DNA of 64,000 nucleotides from contig JAQJVL010000002.1 of the NCBI GenBank assembly GCA_035578905.1, positions 7,812,717-7,876,716 of the forward strand, written 5' to 3'. Positions 30,149 to 41,310 of the stretch are shown here, one piece after another. Each line of letters begins with the position of its first letter. The first letter of the stretch is position 1. Both the position numbers and the translations under genes were made by a program. The notes below the pieces were generated by a model. That model ran no database searches, was not told where the DNA came from, and saw only the letters and a list, made by a program, of their open reading frames with translations. This DNA comes from Stictocephala bisonia (Eukaryota; Arthropoda; Insecta; Hemiptera; Membracidae).

Positions 30149-31319
30149 TACAACCTTGGAGTTCGGGGAGTAGCTCTAGAATGGATCAAGTCCTATTTAC
30201 ATAGTAGACAACAATGCGTGAACATTAAAAATACGAAATCAATCTATTTAAAACTAGAATTTGGAATTCCTCAAGGCTCAGTATTAGGGCCAATACTTTT
30301 TACAATATATACAAACAGTCTAACGTCAAATTTTCCAAATTCACAAATCACTATGTATGCGGACGATATAGCACTACTTTTTAAAAACACAACAATGGAA
30401 AACCTGGAATTTAATAGCTTTTTAGAACTGTCTAATCTGTATCAATATTTAAATAAAAATAATTTGCACGTAAATCCTAATAAAACTAAGACCATTATTT
30501 TCTCCAGCCGTAACAAAACTTTTGAGACCGACCCTTTAATTATTATGAATGATTTCGAATTTCCCTCCGAAAATAACGTTAAATACTTAGGACTAATTTT
30601 TGACAAGAACTTTTCATGGTCATACTACATTAATACACTATGTTCAAGAGTATCTACACAATTATATTTACTAGGCAGATATTCGAAATACCACAACTAC
30701 TCTCTTTCCCGGCTTATTTATACATCTCTCATAGAGTCGAGACTGAGGTACGGAATAGTGCTGTGGGGCTCAGCTTCCTGTACTGAGCTCCTACGAGTAT
30801 TTCGACTCCAGAAAAGGGCTATACGTATAATGGCAGGTGTGCATACACGAATATCATGTAAAAAATACTTTAAATCTTTCCAAATTTTAACTCTTCCTTC
30901 GTTGTACATTTATGAAATGTTAGTATACTACATAACTAAGGTTGATTCTATTCAAACCGGCTCAGATGTTCACACGTACAACACTAGAGCCCGCGACTTG
31001 CATAGACAGACCCCCCAGATTACAACATGCGTCTGCTCTACCTCAAAATATGGGACCAAAATTATTTAATAACTTACCCAGAAATATGCGTATGGAGTCA
31101 AATCAACATAAATTTAAAAAAGAAGCTAAAAAATTATCTATTAAACAGAGCCTGTTACTCTCTTGACGAGTTCTTCATAAATCCACCATAAATGTCAATT
31201 GGAATATTATGTTTTATCTATTCATTATTATTAATTTTATTTCTTGGTATAAGTGACGAATGTAATACAATTGTATGTATTGTCAATTTGCATAATAAAG
31301 AATTTGAATTTGAATTTGA
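30149..31319 (+). pseudogene. 5'-truncated LINE, reverse-transcriptase C-terminal half (Jockey/CR1-like)
   Basis: The open frame covering 29990-31069 is LINE-derived from about residue 54; the earlier part is SINE. Visible motifs in order: GVALEWIKSYLHSRQQCV, GIPQGSVLGPILFTIYTNSL (30264-30323), the catalytic MYADDIALL (~30354-30380), LHVNPNKTKTIIFS, VKYLGLIFDKNFSW, LIESRLRYGIVLWG, FRLQKRAIRIMAG and ILTLPSLYIYEMLVY. Near a C6 run at 31011-31016 the frame shifts; the C-terminus (LPQNMGPKLFNNLPRNMR to SIKQSLLLS) continues in the next frame to 31166. The 3' UTR has AATAAAG and ends in a (GAATTT)n tail. Endonuclease and the first half of the polymerase are missing, so it is a dead copy, but fairly recent given the long intact frame. 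Clade not certain. Confidence 0.9.
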
Positions 31320-31427
31320 GTGAAGTTTTTATTTAAAGTTAAGTTAAGAAAGTAACTAAGGTTCCTTCAGCTTATCGCGGAATATAACCACGGAGTATTT
31401 ACTAATATCATGTTTGATACAAATGTA

Positions 31428-31622
31428 CAGGGGTATTCACCCATCCACCCACCCATATACGTAGAGTGGGATTGAATCACCCACCCACTCATACACGGAA
31501 TTGCTCCCCGCCCCCTCATCCACGTAAAGTAATACTGATCTAACCCCCTCCTCCCCAATACACGTACAGTGGTATTGACCCACCCACTTGCCAATACACT
31601 TAAAGTGTTGAGAACCCACCAG
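31428..31622 (-). repeat. GGGTGGG-type minisatellite, locus 5 (C-rich on +)
   Basis: Degenerate units cacccacccatatacgta, gtgg.attgaa.cacccaccc, catccacgtaaagtaatact. Minus-strand frames of 89 and 124 aa crossing it are artefacts. 31623-32180 is unassigned. Confidence 0.75.
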
Positions 31623-32184
31623 CACAATACCTTCACAATCAGTATTAATGAATTTGGTAGTTAAAATTGACAACCTATACGATTCAACACGTATCGAATG
31701 TAAATTGTTCACATCCATTCGGAAGGAGGTAATAGATTGATGTCCACAATTACCTGTCGAACACAGAATGGACTGGGAGGAGTGAAGTCTGCGACGATAG
31801 AAAACGGACACAATTTATAGCCCTCGATATAAATTGTTCCAGCAGAGAGATCTGTTGAAAGATGGAAAGACACTCGAGTTACAAACAGCTGTACTGTAAG
31901 AGATTGATATCTACATTTACCTAGTCGTAAGACAGTGGGTTGAAACCACTCGGTGCAAACCTCCTTTCTCTAAGATGACGAGTGACTGGGCAGCTTTTTC
32001 TCGACTGTGACGAAAACCAACAAATCATGAGAATATATTTAGTTAAATGTTATGTCTTAAAGTTACCGATTACTAAATCAAAGGGGTTGAAAAGGTAGTT
32101 TTGAAAGTCTGAGGAGTGAATGACATAACATTTTTCTACGGGTGACTCAAATTAGAAATAGGCCTCTTATAAAACGACCTTCTC

Positions 32185-32670
32185 CATACACTTGTGCGAG
32201 TGAGATGCAAGGCGAGTTGCAAGTGAGACAGAGAACTACTCTTCTCCCACTGTGAAATCACATTTAAAAGTCATGGCAACCAGAGCGTTATACCGCTAGT
32301 TAACTGCGTAACAGCAAGCCCCGCCCATGTTACGTCATTAGCAGCAGTGACCATTGGTTGGTTTGATTAACACCAACGAATCAAGCTTACATCTATTAAA
32401 TTAAATCATTAATTAGTATTCAAATAACTATTAATATAGCAATGACACAATGAGTAATAATGTAAACAATAAATATAATTTAAATAAACTTGTACAGTAA
32501 GTTACAGTTTCAACTAAACACCCTTGCAGAAGAAAAACACTTGACGGCGGAAGTTACGCTAGTGGAGCAACGCAGCTCAGAGGTGGAAAGATTCCTTTCT
32601 GCCGCTGAAACCCCTACATGCGTCAAATATAACACGCAGGTTGTTTTCTATCCAGCCCAATAATAGAATT
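32185..32670 (+). repeat. Promoter-like dispersed repeat family E, copy 2
   Basis: Contains cagcaagccccgcccatg (GC box), gttacgtcattagcagcagt (CRE-like), gaccattggttggtttgatt (inverted CCAAT), cttgacggcggaagttacgc and gcgtcaaatataacacgc. Order and spacing match 22950 and 38770. 32671-33745 is unassigned; the 72-aa minus frame at 32962 has no recognisable domain. Confidence 0.65.
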
Positions 32671-33746
32671 TATTTTTCTCGATTACTGTTTTGCAGTCAC
32701 ATTGCTTATTGAGAATGCTTCACTAATATGCTCTCATGTATCATCTCATAATGGCTTCTCATATTTCCATTATGAGGTTCTTTAGAAGATACTACCCACA
32801 GTCACATTATTGCTAAACAACTTATTGTTACTTATATAACATATACAACCACCCACTGTACGTATATTACATTGAACAAGTCAATCAACACAGTTTGTCT
32901 AAAGGAAGGTCACGCTTAGTTATCCATCCTACCTGGAGATGAATAAGGATACTCAGGTTACTCATGGTATTAGGAAAACTGACAGGACTCGTTCACTGGA
33001 AGAAGCACTCGATCTGCAAGTCCATCTATGTGTTCCCGTAATTAACGGTAAGTGACAGAGGAGGAGCATATTCGCCTCACATTGCCTCTGCCAGTCAGAG
33101 CCAAGGTTGGGCTGGTACAGTCTGGCAACCGCGCTTAGTCCACAAACTCTCGACGCGCTCCACAGCGGACAGTCCACCAATTACAGAAAACAGCGTGACA
33201 CTGGTTAACATCGGAACGATCAATTTGGATATAAATTGTTTGTGTTCCTAATTGTGTAACAAAGTGTGTCGAGGATAGATGTGAAAACTGTTGGGACGCC
33301 CCGAGCTGGATTACCCGTTACACATGTGTATTAATACATATTTAAGCAGACATTACCATTTAAATTGAAAATACTAAATTTACCAGAGACTTGCGGTGCA
33401 ACTTCTACAATGTTCACCCATAATCCGATTTATGGATGCACCTTGAACTATAGAATTCCAGGTACACTTTACAACCCTTATATTTAAGGTTGTTTGATAG
33501 CAAGCGTTTGCAGTAAATAACAGTTTATCTTCTCGCTTTACAGCTCTTTTACAACTAGTCCAACTGCATTTTTAAAATCTAATGATATAAAAGATGGACA
33601 ATTTACAACATGAAGTAACAGTTCTGTAAGTACAACTTCTATCGAGTGAGTAAAAACTTTATGTTTATAAAGGAACGTCATTTTCCAAATACTGATGATA
33701 TAAAATTAATTTTGAAATATCCCGATTAAATGCACATTAAAGATGG

Positions 33747-33771
33747 TATATATATATATATATATATATAT
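33747..33771. repeat. (TA)n microsatellite
   Basis: About 12 TA repeats immediately upstream of the SINE-II copy. Confidence 0.9.
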
Positions 33772-33965
33772 TGATTAAGCTCAGCTTCATAAACTAACGA
33801 TTCTCAGTTCAATCCAAATCAGAGTCAAAACAAATTTTGAAAAATATCAGCTGATAACCACCGGTTGTTCATTTGTCATTAGGCTATTACTTAATGACAT
33901 TTTCTAAGAAATAACCCGCCCTATAGTTTGTAACAAAAACTAAATTCGCTCATCTACAATCAACA
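33772..33965 (+). repeat. SINE-II copy
   Basis: agctcagcttcataaac, then B-box-like gttcaatccaaatcagagtc, atcagctgataaccaccggt, tgttcatttgt, ctaagaaataacccgccct and gtaacaaaaact. Aligns with 59818-60000 and the 7388 region. Confidence 0.5.
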
Positions 33966-34117
33966 CAATATTTCGAAATTCATATTCTCCATATATTGAC
34001 GATCGGCGTCTTAAAAAATAATAATAATAAAAATAATACTGTTCAGGTAGGAGAACCACTTTATTAAATTATTAAATCAACGCTCAACAATAGCTTATGA
34101 ACGTTATGGTAGGGTGT

Positions 34118-34290
34118 TTCAGGCGTGGTGGCTCAGTGGCTAATGTTTCAAATTGTAGAAGACAATATCAAAGGTTCAAATCCCTAACTGAGATCACGGT
34201 CGGTACTTCTCTCATTGAATAAAGTTCAAGGACATTACTGTAGGATCATGTGAGCTGGCGAGTGAAGCAAGATGACAAAGTACGGCATTG
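34118..34290 (+). repeat. tRNA-derived SINE (SINE-I) copy
   Basis: caggcgtggtggctcagtgg, ggttcaaatcc, ggtacttctctcattgaata, gtgagctggcgagtgaag. More diverged than the 30006 copy. 34290-34875 is unassigned apart from AT-rich sequence. Confidence 0.7.
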
Positions 34291-34875
34291 ATTTCAAAAT
34301 TGCTAATATGAATAAAATTAACCAGTGACATACATTATTGAATTAAAATGATAGACGTATAAGAATTAGAAAAATTAGTATTAATTTGCAATTGTCGTTT
34401 GTACTTACGCTTAGCATAGTTATATGTATTGTTTAATCATTATTCTTTATAGTTAAAGTCTAAGTCATACAACGATGAGTAATAAGTGAAAAATTGCATT
34501 AAGTGCTTTTTATACTTAAAGAAATGAGAAACTAATATTAAATGAGTAAAAAATAAAAGTACTTATTTTTTATTTATTTGACTAGAGTTCGTCCATTAAT
34601 TAAAACTGTAACTTTAGAAACATAGAAATCTTAATATAGTTTACCTATACAAATATTCCTGAAATACATAAATCAGTATTTGGCTACACCATTTCGTTCC
34701 AAACGAAACAGCGAATAAATTACTTGGAACAAAACAACTCAAAATGATGTTTGATATTGATTGATGCTAAAATATGGAGTGATAAACGTATCGGTGGCGG
34801 CTCAGCGAGGCAATATTGATGGGCCACCCACTTCAGTACTTTACATAACGTTGGTACGTCAAGATATTCTACACT

Positions 34876-34970
34876 AGTGACGCAGTGCTGTAACCCAACT
34901 ACTAGGAGACAAAGTTCTGTTGAGATTGTAGGCTATATGTTCTATGCTCGGAGTTCTTAATAGCGAGTAC
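34876..34970 (+). repeat. Family A 5' block fragment
   Basis: acgcagtgctgtaacccaac, gagattgtaggctatatgtt, ctatgctcgg; truncated where the 138-bp array starts. Confidence 0.5.
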
Positions 34971-34974
34971 GATG

Positions 34975-36245
34975 GGATAAACCGACACGTTATTGATACT
35001 GTGACAAATGGTGACAGCCGCTGCCTGCACAACACTTCATTTGCATATGGAGCTGTTGACGTTTCAACGAAACTAGATCCCGGTGTACTGTCAGCCCGCG
35101 TCAACCGACATGACGTTATTGTTACTGACAAATGGTGACAGCCGCTGCCTGCACAAGACATTATTTGCATATGGAGCTGTTCACTTTTCAATGAAACTAG
35201 GACGTGTACTGTCAGCTCGCGTCAACCGACACGACGTTATTGTTACTGACAAATTGTGACAGCCGCTGCCTGCACAACACTTTATTTGCATATGGAGCTG
35301 TTCACTTTTCAACGAAACTAGATCCCGGTGTACTGTCAGCTCGCGTCAACCGACACTGTCAACGACGCGACGTTATTGTTACTGTGACAAGCGGTGGCAG
35401 CCACTTCCCGCACAAGACTTTATTTGCATATGGAGCTCTTGCCGTTTCAACGAAACTAGGACCCGGTGTACTGTCAGCCCGCGTCAACCGACACTGTCAC
35501 CGACACGACGTTATTGTTATTGTGACAAATGGTGACAGCCACTGCCTGCACAACACTTTATTTGCATATGGAGCTGTTGACGTTTCAACGAAACTAGGAC
35601 CCGGTGTACTGTCAGCCCGCGTCAACCGACACTGTCACCGACACGACGTTATTGTTACTGTGACAAATGGTGACAGCCACTGCCTGCACAACACTTTATT
35701 TGCATATGGAGCTGTTGACGTTTCAACGAAACTAGGACCCGGTGTACTGTCAACCCACGTCAACCGACACGACGTTATTGTTACTGTGACAAACGGTTAC
35801 AGCCACTGCCTGCACAACACTTTATTTGCATATGGAGCTGTTGACGTTTCAACGAAACTAGGACCCGGTGTACTGTCAGCCCACGTCAACCGACACTGTC
35901 ACCGACACGACGTTATTGTTACTGTGACAAATGGTGACAGCCGCTTCCTGCACAACACTTCATTTGCATATGGTCCCAGTGTACTGTCAGATCGCGTCAA
36001 CCGACACTGTAACCGACACGACGTAATTGTTACTGTGACAAATGGTGACAGCCACTACCTCCACAGCACTTCTTTTAAATGTTGAATTACAGCCACCAAA
36101 CGACGCTAGGCTGCGATCTACTGTCAGCCTGCGTCAACCAACATTGTAACCCACACGACGTTATTATTGCCTTGACAAATAGTGACAGCCGCTGGCTCCA
36201 CAACACTCCATTTACATATGGAGCTGTTGACCTTCAAACGCTAGT
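34975..36245 (+). repeat. 138-bp satellite with open frames, ~9-10 copies
   Basis: ttgcatatgg is found at 35041, 35165, 35286, 35424, 35562, 35700, 35826 and 35964, giving 124, 121, 138, 138, 138, 126 and 138 bp. 138 is 46 codons and 126 differs by exactly 12 bp (the cactgtcaccga block), so from 35204 a 293-codon frame stays open. Each repeat encodes roughly TKLGPGVLSARVNRHC..HDVIVTVTNGDSHCLHNTLFAYGAVDVS. I treat it as a satellite. A repetitive protein cannot be excluded, but there is no promoter, splice or homology support. Confidence 0.9.
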
Positions 36246-36762
36246 CTATTTAAAGTACATCATTTAGCATCTTCTTTACATAATTTTAAATGGTACTACG
36301 GTTACACGATTCGCTATATTTCTTATTCCTCGGTTAAGTGAGGTTGAATTATTTGTGGTTAAAACATTATCTGTTATACTGCAGTTTCATAATAAAATAG
36401 TGTCTTAATTACCAATTGTTGTAAACTTATGTAAATCCCCTCTAGACTGAAAATGGTAAGCATTTTTTATCAAACCCGATTATCACATTATACGCACATT
36501 TTTTCACTTATACATTGTGATGTATATGGTCGACTTGTTAGTAAGTACATTATGACAAATTTCATCGAAAATTGAAAGGCTTATAATCTTAATTTAAGAC
36601 AGATGAGACAGACGGACTCTAACGCAGCTCTACTAAAATGTATGAAAACATAATTTATTGGAAGGTAAAACACGAAAGAGAAAATTACTTTAAAGTAGAT
36701 TGCCTAGTACAAAAATACAAATGTAGTCAGGCGAAACATACTAAGAATAAAAACACTTACCC
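36246..36762. other. Unassigned AT-rich segment
   Basis: No recognised feature between the 138-bp array and the foldback element. Confidence 0.5.
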
Positions 36763-37370
36763 TTAAGGTGGTGCAATCGGTTTTCGGTGAGTACATTATT
36801 TCCTAATTTTGTAATCAAAATTACTTAATGTACCTTCCTTTGAGACAAAAAATAAGTAAAAAATGTTTTAAACCAGTAAATTATTAGAACTTGTGGCGTT
36901 TTGAAGAGGTGAATTTTTCTGATTTTAAATCAGCGTTAAGACAAAACCGTTCAAAATACAAATTTAATTTGATCTAAATACGTTTTTTACACATAACTGA
37001 GGGGATTAAGATGGTTTTAATTTTTTTTAAATGTAAAAATATTTATAATTTTAAAGGTGAAAAAATGCCATTTTTTTATCTTTAAAATTATAAATATTTA
37101 TACATTTTTTAACGATGAAAAACATTTTAATCCTTTAAGTTATGTGTAAAAAACGTATGTATAAATTAAATTCGTACTTCGAACGATTTTGCCTTAATGC
37201 TGATTTAAACTCAGCTAAATTTTCCTCTTCATAAGGCCACAAGTTCTAATGTAGTGTTTAAAACTTTTTCAAATATTTTTCCTATCTCAAGGGAAGGTAA
37301 GACATTCACTAATTTTAATTTTACAACTGGAAAACAACTAACTCACCGAAAACCGATTGCACTACCTTAA
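36763..37370. mobile_element. 600-bp foldback/MITE with TTAA ends
   Basis: The element 36767-37366 has inverted ends ggtggtgcaatcggttttcg and (reversed right end) ggtagtgcaatcggttttcg. The complementarity extends, with mismatches, almost to the centre near 37065. TTAA lies on both outer edges (36763-36766, 37367-37370), as would be left by a piggyBac-type transposase, although the termini do not begin with the CCC typical of that superfamily. There is no coding frame, so it is non-autonomous. Confidence 0.75.
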
Positions 37371-37814
37371 GTTGTACTGCTACACGCAACATATAATTCG
37401 TATAGTAAGTACTACATATGAAGAGGAGTGACAACTCACACTGGTTATTGTTTGTAAGGACATTTTATGACCAGCATCTTACATTAACTAATAACTGTAC
37501 AATGCTTAAATCTAATATTCTATCTGTTTTCCCATTTTTGAAATTACTGGTTCTCATTTGCTAGAAGTGGAGTAATGGACACGAAAACGCAATACTGACT
37601 ATTACATGAGACAGACGTGATGTTGCGAGCTCCTTTATATTGGACACTGGCGTGTAATTTATTGGACTTCGTGGTCGGACGATAGACAAATAGCCGGCTA
37701 GCACAACCGTAATGCATTTCACAGTGAGGAAATCGATATCGAAGACCGAGACAATTTCTATTACAAAATAAGGCATATACGATACAATAAACGGTACATC
37801 CTAAGTATCATGGG

Positions 37815-38457
37815 TAGGGATGGAAACGATATATCGATACATCGGAAATATCGATAAATATGTTCCGATATATCAATATATTAGTATCGATACTTTCTTT
37901 CGATAATATCGGCCATATCGATGTTTTGACGTTATTCTCTCTCCTCAAAATAACCACGAATTTTTGAGGCCTCTTACGCGTACAAAACATGTATCGAAAT
38001 AATAAGGGAACTTTATTTCGTTAAGTTAACGTACTAAAATGCAGTTTATTGTAGACCAGTGGTGGAACGGGTGGCGATCCTAAACGAATGTTATTATATT
38101 ATTCTTTTATAATTAACATAATAATGAAAGGTATAATTATTCTTATATTGAATTTTTTCCTTCAACCCCGCAGACCACATTTTGTTTCGTGTAGATAAAT
38201 GTATTTAATTTTAAAATTCAGTAGTATATTCTTAATAGTGGCAGCAAAACTTGAATGTACTTTTGGTCATGATATAAGAGTTAGTGCATAAGTTTATAAA
38301 TATAAACCATTTACAATTCGATATATCGGTTACCCATTATATCAATATTTCTCTTTCGATATTATCGTTAGATCGATATTTGGTTTGCGATATATCGGTA
38401 ATTTGAAATAACTGTATGTTGAAAATATTTACCATACTTAAATCATGGCCATCACTA
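37815..38457. repeat. TATCGATA-rich segment, possible hAT-like MITE
   Basis: Two clusters (37825-37925 and 38318-38400) of cgatatatcgata-like motifs bracket an unremarkable middle. Outer ends tagggatgg (37815) and, reversed, tagtgatgg (38449-38457) resemble short hAT-type termini. I found no 8-bp target duplication, so the transposon call is weak. The motifs also match the DREF (TATCGATA) site. 37371-37814 is unassigned. Confidence 0.4.
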
Positions 38458-38769
38458 TTATTATTACTAATATATTTACGCTAAATATATTTCTTACATT
38501 AATAAAAGTAAAAACGTGATTATTGTAATGTCAACTCATGTTATGATTTATTAGTGATAAAAACAGCAAAGCTGTGGATCTCGAATGATAATGTTGTCGG
38601 CCAATACACCGAGGTATTATGTACGCTAGCACAACAACGTATGTCGAGAAACCAACGAGACTACAACAAGAGCTCTCTAGAGCACAACACATGATCAACG
38701 CGGCTGATCTTACCTTTTGACTTATTAAAACAACATACATTTGCTTTAAATAGAAATCAACCAACTGAA

Positions 38770-39160
38770 ATCACCGGTGCGAGAGATGCACTGAGTAGTG
38801 GAAGTGAGAAAGAGAAACTCCCCACTGGTTCATACAATTTAAAAAAGTGTCATGAAAACGAGGAAGACAGTAGTCCGCGTGCTGACACCATAGTAGCAAA
38901 CCCCGCCCACTACGTCATCAACAGAAGTGATCATTGGTTGGTTTGATGAACACTAACGAATTAAGCTTAAAACTATTAAATTAATCATTATTTAATATTC
39001 CAATAAAAATACAATTTATTACAGTTATATTTTTTCAACTAAACATTATTGTGGAAGTTGAACGCTTGAAGGCGGAAGTTTGTTACGCCCGCGATGTACA
39101 GAGGCTGTTCGGTGGTACGATTTCCCTCCGCTGATGAACCCCTGCATGCGCTACATAAAA
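38770..39160 (+). repeat. Promoter-like dispersed repeat family E, copy 3
   Basis: gcaaaccccgcccactacgt then catcaacagaagtgatcatt and ggttggtttgatgaacacta, then cttgaaggcggaagtttgtt and the cgatgtacagaggctg block as in copy 1. Slightly shorter in the central AT region. Confidence 0.65.
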
Positions 39161-40620
39161 ATATAAGTATATATAAAATGTATATATAAAAGTATATAAA
39201 CTTTCTATGTGGTAAAGATTCCCACCAAACTAACTAAAAAAACAAACAAAGAAGTGTTCATCCTTCATTTTTTCACATTGTTCAAATATTGAAGTTCGCA
39301 GAGCCCCTGATAAAATCTTAAATAGAAGACCAAATACTGAAAGACAAATCACAAGTTTTTTTTCGCTCTAGATCTGTGCGTTTGCATATTTCAGCACGAA
39401 TTGCATTTTACGTCACACCCATGTTCCATATACGAGAATATATAACACACAAGACATCTACGGTTAAATGCAGCAAGAGCACACTGCTTTTAACGATAAA
39501 TAGTTCATTACTAGCACTTTTGACATATTCCTTAAATAATACTTAAACTAATAAGAAATGCATACGTAATATCGTTATTAATAAACACGTTACTACAAGA
39601 TAATACATGTCGACGCGGTATCGCATCGTCAGTTCATGACATAAACCCATGACATCATCATATAAAACGGCACATTATGTCATAATCTCATCAAACTCAA
39701 GAATTTTTTTTTATTTTATTTATTTATTATTATTTTTTTTTTTTCTTTGTAAATTAATTAATAATAAATAGTTTTAAACCTATATTGTTGTGTTTAATCT
39801 GCTTAAGTACGATTTTAACAAAGTAATTTTAACATAGTAAATTAACTATTTTAATGTTGTGAGATATATATAATCATTAGTACAGTCGCATATGTCACAG
39901 ACGTTTGTTCATAAGGTTTTTTAAATAAAATAAAATCTTATAATTAATTAATAATTAAAATAACGTCTTCTTATAATTAATAAATGTGTTATGGGAAAAA
40001 TTAAAAAGTACTTTTTAATATGGTGCCTAAAGTGGCATTTCAAGGTGCATAACTCATTAAGAAACAAGAAAAAGTATAGAGGACAAAAGGTACTGAACAA
40101 CTTAGTGTAAAGTAAAAGTAAAAAACATCTTTTTTATAGTATAACCAATTGTTTTCCTTTAAATGACAAGTATACAAATTTTTAGTGGAAATTTTTTCAA
40201 TTATCTTTAGCTGATGGGGTGGATTAATAATACATAAAAACTTCATTGCTAGAGTTTACTATAAATGAGAGAATTATTTACTGTTGTACAATTTGCGGGG
40301 CAGGGATGGTGAGGGAAATAGGGGAGGGAAACACGTTGTATGTGTGTTAGTGAGGCTAGTTATTTGCTACTCTAAGGACAGTTGCGTGAAATATTGAACT
40401 AAATTCCTTGGAGCACCAAATTAGCCATCTGCATGAACACTCTAATCAACGGCAACATTTGATTCTCTGTCTTATTGATAATGTCGTTTTCAAGTTCCCT
40501 TGACAAAACTTAACACCTTTTTTATTCGTAATTCGACATTTTGGATTATTCTTACCCTGTAACAAAACTAGGTGCCACTTAATTAGGTTAACGGGTCAGC
40601 AGCGCCTTGGTGGCGTATAT
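39161..40620. other. Unassigned AT-rich segment
   Basis: Long T/A tracts (e.g. 39707-39745), no repeat array or gene. The 68-aa minus frame at 40040-40246 has no supporting feature. Confidence 0.5.
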
Positions 40621-40698
40621 ACTGTAGATGAACCCTTATATTCCACACTTTAGATGTACCCTCATATTCCATACTGTAGATGTACCCTCATATTCCAC
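40621..40698. repeat. 26-bp tandem repeat, 3 copies
   Basis: actgtagatgaacccttat with attccac, repeated three times with small changes. Confidence 0.9.
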
Positions 40699-41310
40699 TG
40701 AAGCCCCACTAATGAAAGGTCCACACACTTGTAGCATCAGGGTGAGTCTCTAATGCCAATCTTTGGTACGTATAGTTACGACCAACCGAAACAGGCACAA
40801 TACCTAGTGTACCACTTCTCCCGAGGTTATTGACGCAACATTCCACATGTAGAGAAATCTAAAACTCTTGAAGTGAGACAATCCGTTTACAAGCAAAAAC
40901 TTCTGTACCATTTCGGGAAATCCAAATTGTATAAATTAACTTATTAAATGCATAATCCTATATATAATTATTAACTTATATAATTAGCAATAACAATTAA
41001 TATTCATTACCAAGGGAAGAAAATTGCATGAAAGAAGCGATAGACTCAAACGAGGAGCCGAGAATCTTAATGGGTTTTATCGGGGACTTATAATAGCTAC
41101 AGTACAAAGAGAAAGGGTTACTTAATGAACTTCACCGGTTTATGCCTTGTTAATGCTCGGATAACTACTTCTAAAGCACAGGATTCGAATTGAATAGTGT
41201 TTCAGACAAACTGTTATTTATTTCCACTGTGAAACAGTTTCAGTGAAAAAGAAATAATGTGCAACGTATGTTGTTTTTGCGGTGCGACATAAAACTGTCG
41301 TAGAACAATT

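Noticed and set aside
37808..38448. 7-bp direct repeat atcatgg as a target duplication for the TATCGATA element
   Set aside because: The repeats do not abut the candidate hAT-like termini on the right side, and 7 bp can match by chance in this composition.
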